Below are positions 60,148 through 64,000 of a DNA stretch of 64,000 nt, piece by piece. The stretch covers positions 3,121,133-3,185,132 of the forward strand of contig NC_030683.2 in assembly GCF_000004195.4 (NCBI RefSeq), in the 5' to 3' direction. Position 1 is the first letter of the stretch, and each line of letters opens with the position of its first letter. Position numbers and translations under genes: made by a program. The notes beneath the pieces were generated by a model. That model was not told the DNA's origin. It made no database searches and saw only the letters and a list, made by a program, of their open reading frames with translations. The DNA is from Xenopus tropicalis (Eukaryota; Chordata; Amphibia; Anura; Pipidae).

Positions 60148-62505
60148 ACACTATGGCACCTCCTACCCATATGTATAAATACAAATATACAGAGAGGGAA
60201 TGTTCTGGGCACACAATAAGCTGTACCCCCATACTGTACTGTCTAAGGGAATCACTATGGCGGCTCCCTCCCATATGTATAAATACAAATATACAGAGAA
60301 GGAATGTTCTGGGCACACAATAAGCTGTACCCCCATACTGTACTGTCTAAGGGAAACACTATGGCACCCCCTACCCATATGTATAAATACAAATATACAG
60401 AGAGGGAATGCTCTGGGCACACAATAAGCTGTACCCCCATACTGTACTGTCTAAGGGAAACACTATGGCACCCCCTACCCATATGTATAAATACAAATAT
60501 ACAGAGAGGGAATGTTCTGGGCACACAATAAGATGTACCCCCATACTGTACTGTCTAAGGGAAACACTATGGCACCCCCTACCCATATGTATAAATACAA
60601 ATATACAGAGAAGGAATGTTCTGGGCACACAATATGCTGTACCCCCATACTGTACTGTCTAAGGGAAACACTATGGCACCTCCTACCCATATGTATAAAT
60701 ACAAATATACAGAGAGGGAATGTTCTGGGCACACAATAAGCTGTACCCCCATACTGTACTGTCTAAGGGAAACACTGGCACCCCCTACCCATATGTATAA
60801 ATACAAATATACAGAGAAGGAATGTTCTGGGCACACAATAAGCTGTACCCCCATACTGTACTGTCTAAGGGAAACACTGGCACCCCCTACCCATATGTAT
60901 AAATACAAATATACAGAGAAGGAATGTTCTGGGCACACAATAAGCTGTACCCCCATACTGTACTGTCTAAGGGAAACACTATGGCACCTCCTACCCATAT
61001 GTATAAATACAAATATACAGAGAGGGAATGTTCTGAGCACACAATAAGCTGTACCCCCATACTGTACTGTCTAAGGGAAACACTATGGCACCTCCTACCC
61101 ATATGTATAAATACAAATATACAGAGAAGGAATGTTCTGGGCACACAATAAGCTGTACCCCCATACTGCACTGTCTAAGGGAAACACTATGGCACCTCCT
61201 ACCCATATGTATAAATACAAATATACAGAGAGGGAATGTTCTGGGCACACAATAAGCTGTACCCCCATACTGTACTGTCTAAGGGAAACACTATGGCACC
61301 TCCTACCCATATGTATAAATACAAATATACAGAGAGGGAATGTTCTGAGCACACAATAAGCTGTACCCCCATACTGTACTGTCTAAGGGAAACACTATGG
61401 CACCTCCTACCCATATGTATAAATACAAATATACAGAGAAGGAATGTTCTGGGCACACAATAAGCTGTACCCCCATACTGTACTGTCTAAGGGAAACACT
61501 ATGGCACCCCCTACCCATATGTATAAATACAAATATACAGAGAAGGAATGTTCTGGGCACACAATAAGCTGTACCCCCATACTGTACTGTCTAAGGGAAA
61601 CACTATGGCACCTCCTACCCATATGTATAAATACAAATATACAGAGAAGGAATGTTCTGGGCACACAATAAGCTGTACCCCCATACTGTACTGTCTAAGG
61701 GAAACACTATGGCACCCCCTACCCATATGTATAAATACAAATATACAGAGAGGGAATGTTCTGGGCACACAATAAGCTGTACCCCCATACTGTACTGTCT
61801 AAGGGAAACACTATGGCACCTCCTACCCATATGTATAAATACAAATATACAGAGAAGGAATGTTCTGGGCACACAATAAGCTGTACCCCCATACTGTACT
61901 GTCTAAGGGAAACACTATGGCACCCCCTACCCATATGTATAAATACAAATATACAGAGAAGGAATGTTCTGGGCACACAATAAGCTGTACCCCCATACTG
62001 TACTGTCTAAGGGAAACACTATGGCACCTCCTACCCATATGTATAAATACAAATATACAGAGAAGGAATGTTCTGGGCACACAATAAGCTGTACCCCCAT
62101 ACTGTACTGTCTAAGGGAAACACTATGGCACCCCCTACCCATATGTATAAATACAAATATACAGAGAAGGAATGTTCTGGGCACACAATAAGCTGTACCC
62201 CCATACTGTACTGTCTAAGGGAAACACTATGGCACCTCCTACCCATATGTATAAATACAAATATACAGAGAAGGAATGTTCTGGGCACACAATAAGCTGT
62301 ACCCCCATACTGTACTGTCTAAGGGAAACACTATGGCACCTCCTACCCATATGTATAAATACAAATATACAGAGAAGGAATGTTCTGGGCACACAATAAG
62401 CTGTACCCCCATACTGTACTGTCTAAGGGAAACACTATGGCACCCCCTACCCATATGTATAAATACAAATATACAGAGAAGGAATGTTCTGGGCACACAA
62501 TAAGA
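60148..62505 (+). repeat. 104-bp minisatellite array in tcf7l2 intron, about 22.7 copies
   Basis: This is the largest array of the 104-bp family, in the same orientation as at 46.7 kb. Two neighbouring copies (60,775 and 60,878) share a 2-bp deletion (aacactggcacc). Sub-types cctcctaccc and ccccctaccc alternate almost regularly from 61,480 to 62,340, implying expansion by a two-unit (208-bp) block. Confidence 0.96.
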
Positions 62506-62599
62506 ATAAACTAGTTGAATTGTTCCCCTATTGGTGTTGCTAGGGGCCAGGTTGCCAGACACCGTTACTGTGCATGTGTAACACAGGCCCAGGCCCACA

Positions 62600-62900
62600 G
62601 CTGGGAAGGCTCAGCTAATCTAATTAGCCATCATCATCATCATCATCATCAAAACCCATTAGGCTTTCAAGGCATCAGTGGGAAGAGTAACCTGCATGGA
62701 TTTAATTAACTCGACTGGAAATCAGATGAACAGAAAATAAAACCGTCATTAGAAGTAATTAGCGAGGGCTTAAACACTGCGCAGCCGACCGGCTGGTAAA
62801 TAAACTCGCAGCCATTGGAAAACGAGCTGGAATTAATTAGAGCCCAGAGGAAGGCAATCCCATGAGCACCTGGGCTGCTCTTCAGAGCAAGCGAGAATGA
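62600..62900. promoter_or_regulatory. Candidate conserved noncoding element in tcf7l2 intron
   Basis: It is unique and compositionally balanced, with four TAATTA or TAATTAG-type homeodomain cores (ctaattag, ttaattaac, gtaattag, aattaattag) within about 230 bp and a (cat)n run at 62,630-62,650. The density of such cores is typical of vertebrate developmental enhancers. Function is inferred only. Confidence 0.35.
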
Positions 62901-63252
62901 ATCTGCCCCAAAAAGGCTTCCATGACCCCCAGGGCTCCTACCCCGCCCCACCTTCTCCATGACAACCAATCCGACCAATCCAATATAAAATATAAAAAAG
63001 AATGCTATTCCCCAGAGTGTGGTCTAAGGCAGTTCTGCTTCCAGCACCTCAGAGAGTGGGCGGGGCTGGAACTTTGTGGGTGGGACTAGAAGAACATGAT
63101 GGCAGCTTACAGGAGGAGCTCAGGGAGTCTGTGACTCAAGCAGTGGGCGGGACTACAACATTGTCATGGCAGCTTAAGGGGCAGGGGGTGGTCCCAATAC
63201 ACTGCATTTATATTGCAGAGAAGTCTGGGTTCAATTACTGTATCAACTAAAA
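62901..63252. other. Unique intronic DNA
   Basis: It contains imperfect repeats of gtgggcgggact-like phrases near 63,055-63,155. No exon was recognised. Confidence 0.4.
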
Positions 63253-63925
63253 TTGACAGGGAGAGCCTTTTTGGATGGGTCAAACCACCTGCCCGGTTTT
63301 GACAGGGAAAGCCTGGTATTTAGACGGGTCAAACCACCTGCGGTTTTGACAGGGAGAGCTCAGTGTTTGGACGGGTCAAACCACCTGCCCGGTTTTGACA
63401 GGGAAAGCCCAGTTTTTGGATGGGTCAAACCACCTGTCCGGTTTTGACAGGGAGAGCCCGGTTTTTGGACGGGTCAAACCACCTGCCCGGTTTTGACAGG
63501 GAGAGCCTAGTTTTTGGATGGGTCAAACCACCTGCCCGGTTTTGACAGGGAGAGCCCGGTTTTTGGATGGGTCAAACCACCTGCCCGGTTTTGACAGGGA
63601 GAGCCCGGTTTTTGGATGGGTCAAACCACCTGCCCGGTTTTGACAGGGAGAGCTCAGTGTTTGGACGGGTCAAACCACCTTCCCGGTTTTGACAGGGAAA
63701 GCCCAGTTTTTGGATGGGTCAAACCACCTGTCCGGTTTTGACAGGGAGAGCCCGGTTTTTGGACGGGTCAAACCACCTGCCCGGTTTTGACAGGGAGAGC
63801 CCGGTTTTTGGACGGGTCAAACCACCTGCCCGGTTTTGACAGGGAGAGCCCAGTGTTTGGATGGGTCAAGCCACCTGCCTGGTTTTTACAGGGAGAGCCC
63901 AGTTTTTGGACGGGTCAAACCAATT
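63253..63925 (+). repeat. 49-bp minisatellite array, about 13.5 copies
   Basis: The unit reads gggtcaaaccacctgcccgg, then ttttgacagggagagcccgg and tttttggac. A block of about five units (marked by gctcagtgtttgg) appears twice, at about 63,355 and 63,650, indicating a higher-order duplication of about 295 bp. Confidence 0.95.
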
Positions 63926-64000
63926 GCCTGATTTCCCCAATTTAGAAAGTCTGGCCGGACTCTTTCAGATTGACGTGGTGATCAACTGCCCCTGCGACAT

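Larger units (their letters stand above)
41440..64000 (-). other. tcf7l2: tcf7l2 gene, 3' half (Tcf-4, TCF/LEF HMG-box Wnt effector)
   Basis: This is a minus-strand gene whose 5' exons lie beyond the right edge. TCF7L2 is a nuclear DNA-binding protein that represses Wnt targets with Groucho/TLE and activates them with beta-catenin. Eight exons can be placed with GT-AG junctions and consistent phases. The order of features is the SxxSS region, HMG box, basic NLS, alternative C-clamp exons and an E-tail with PLSLSLK and PLSLVTK motifs. The combination of the 51-nt EHSEC cassette, two 73-nt C-clamp exons and a C-terminus ending PLSLVTKPLE points to TCF7L2 rather than TCF7, LEF1 or TCF7L1, judged from remembered family sequences. 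Introns hold tandem repeats but no other gene. From 58,566 to the right edge is intron with no exon recognised, so that intron is at least 5.4 kb long. Confidence 0.95.

Noticed and set aside
3370..63925. Recurrence of similar unit sizes (51 bp twice, 112 bp twice, 49 bp twice, 100-104 bp several times) as a hidden length rule
   Set aside because: The units of equal length have unrelated sequences, and with more than 20 arrays some coincidences are expected. I could not test this statistically.

Overview
The window is vertebrate nuclear DNA, most likely from a Xenopus frog. I lean towards X. tropicalis, but the sequence alone does not separate it from X. laevis. Two things support this. First, the only gene I can demonstrate is the 3' half of a TCF/LEF HMG-box gene whose exons match tcf7l2 (Tcf-4) nearly residue for residue. 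Second, the DNA around it is full of short non-autonomous transposons and minisatellites of kinds I associate with Xenopus. There are no prokaryotic operons, CRISPR arrays or recognisable RNA genes.

The gene lies on the minus strand, so it reads from high to low coordinates. Exons upstream of 58,565 (the beta-catenin-binding and Groucho-binding regions) lie beyond the right edge. In transcript order the window holds: an exon with two possible acceptors 15 nt apart (58,425-58,550 or -58,565); HMG-box exon 1 (58,179-58,338); HMG-box exon 2 (56,792-56,899); a basic NLS exon (56,011-56,059); a 51-nt cassette exon (54,535-54,585); two alternative 73-nt C-clamp exons (49,977-50,049 and 48,376-48,448); and the last coding exon (43,316-43,745). 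A 3'UTR of about 1.86 kb follows, with a poly(A) signal near 41,466. Every junction keeps GT-AG and phase. The phases explain how splicing chooses between a full E-tail (C-clamp plus two CtBP-type motifs), a short 26-residue tail read in another frame of the last exon, and a very short tail when both C-clamp exons are joined.

Positions 1-41,400 lie downstream of the gene, and I find no supportable protein-coding gene there. The long ORFs are open frames through tandem repeats. By rough hand sum, tandem arrays cover about 26 kb (around 40%) of the window. Unit lengths run from 19 to about 245 bp. Several unit families recur at distant places: a 104-bp unit at four loci, a 19-bp unit at three and a 131/135-bp unit at two. 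Between the arrays are MITE-type elements (a hAT-like one with a clear 8-bp target duplication, a foldback element and nested MITEs), LINE 3'-tail fossils, and some unique GC-rich or homeodomain-motif-rich stretches that could be conserved regulatory DNA.

No unknown multi-gene system is visible. The points most worth following are the alternative-splicing architecture of the tcf7l2 3' end, the repeated seeding of the same minisatellites across one locus, and clusters of single-base indels in some arrays that look like unpolished long-read sequence.
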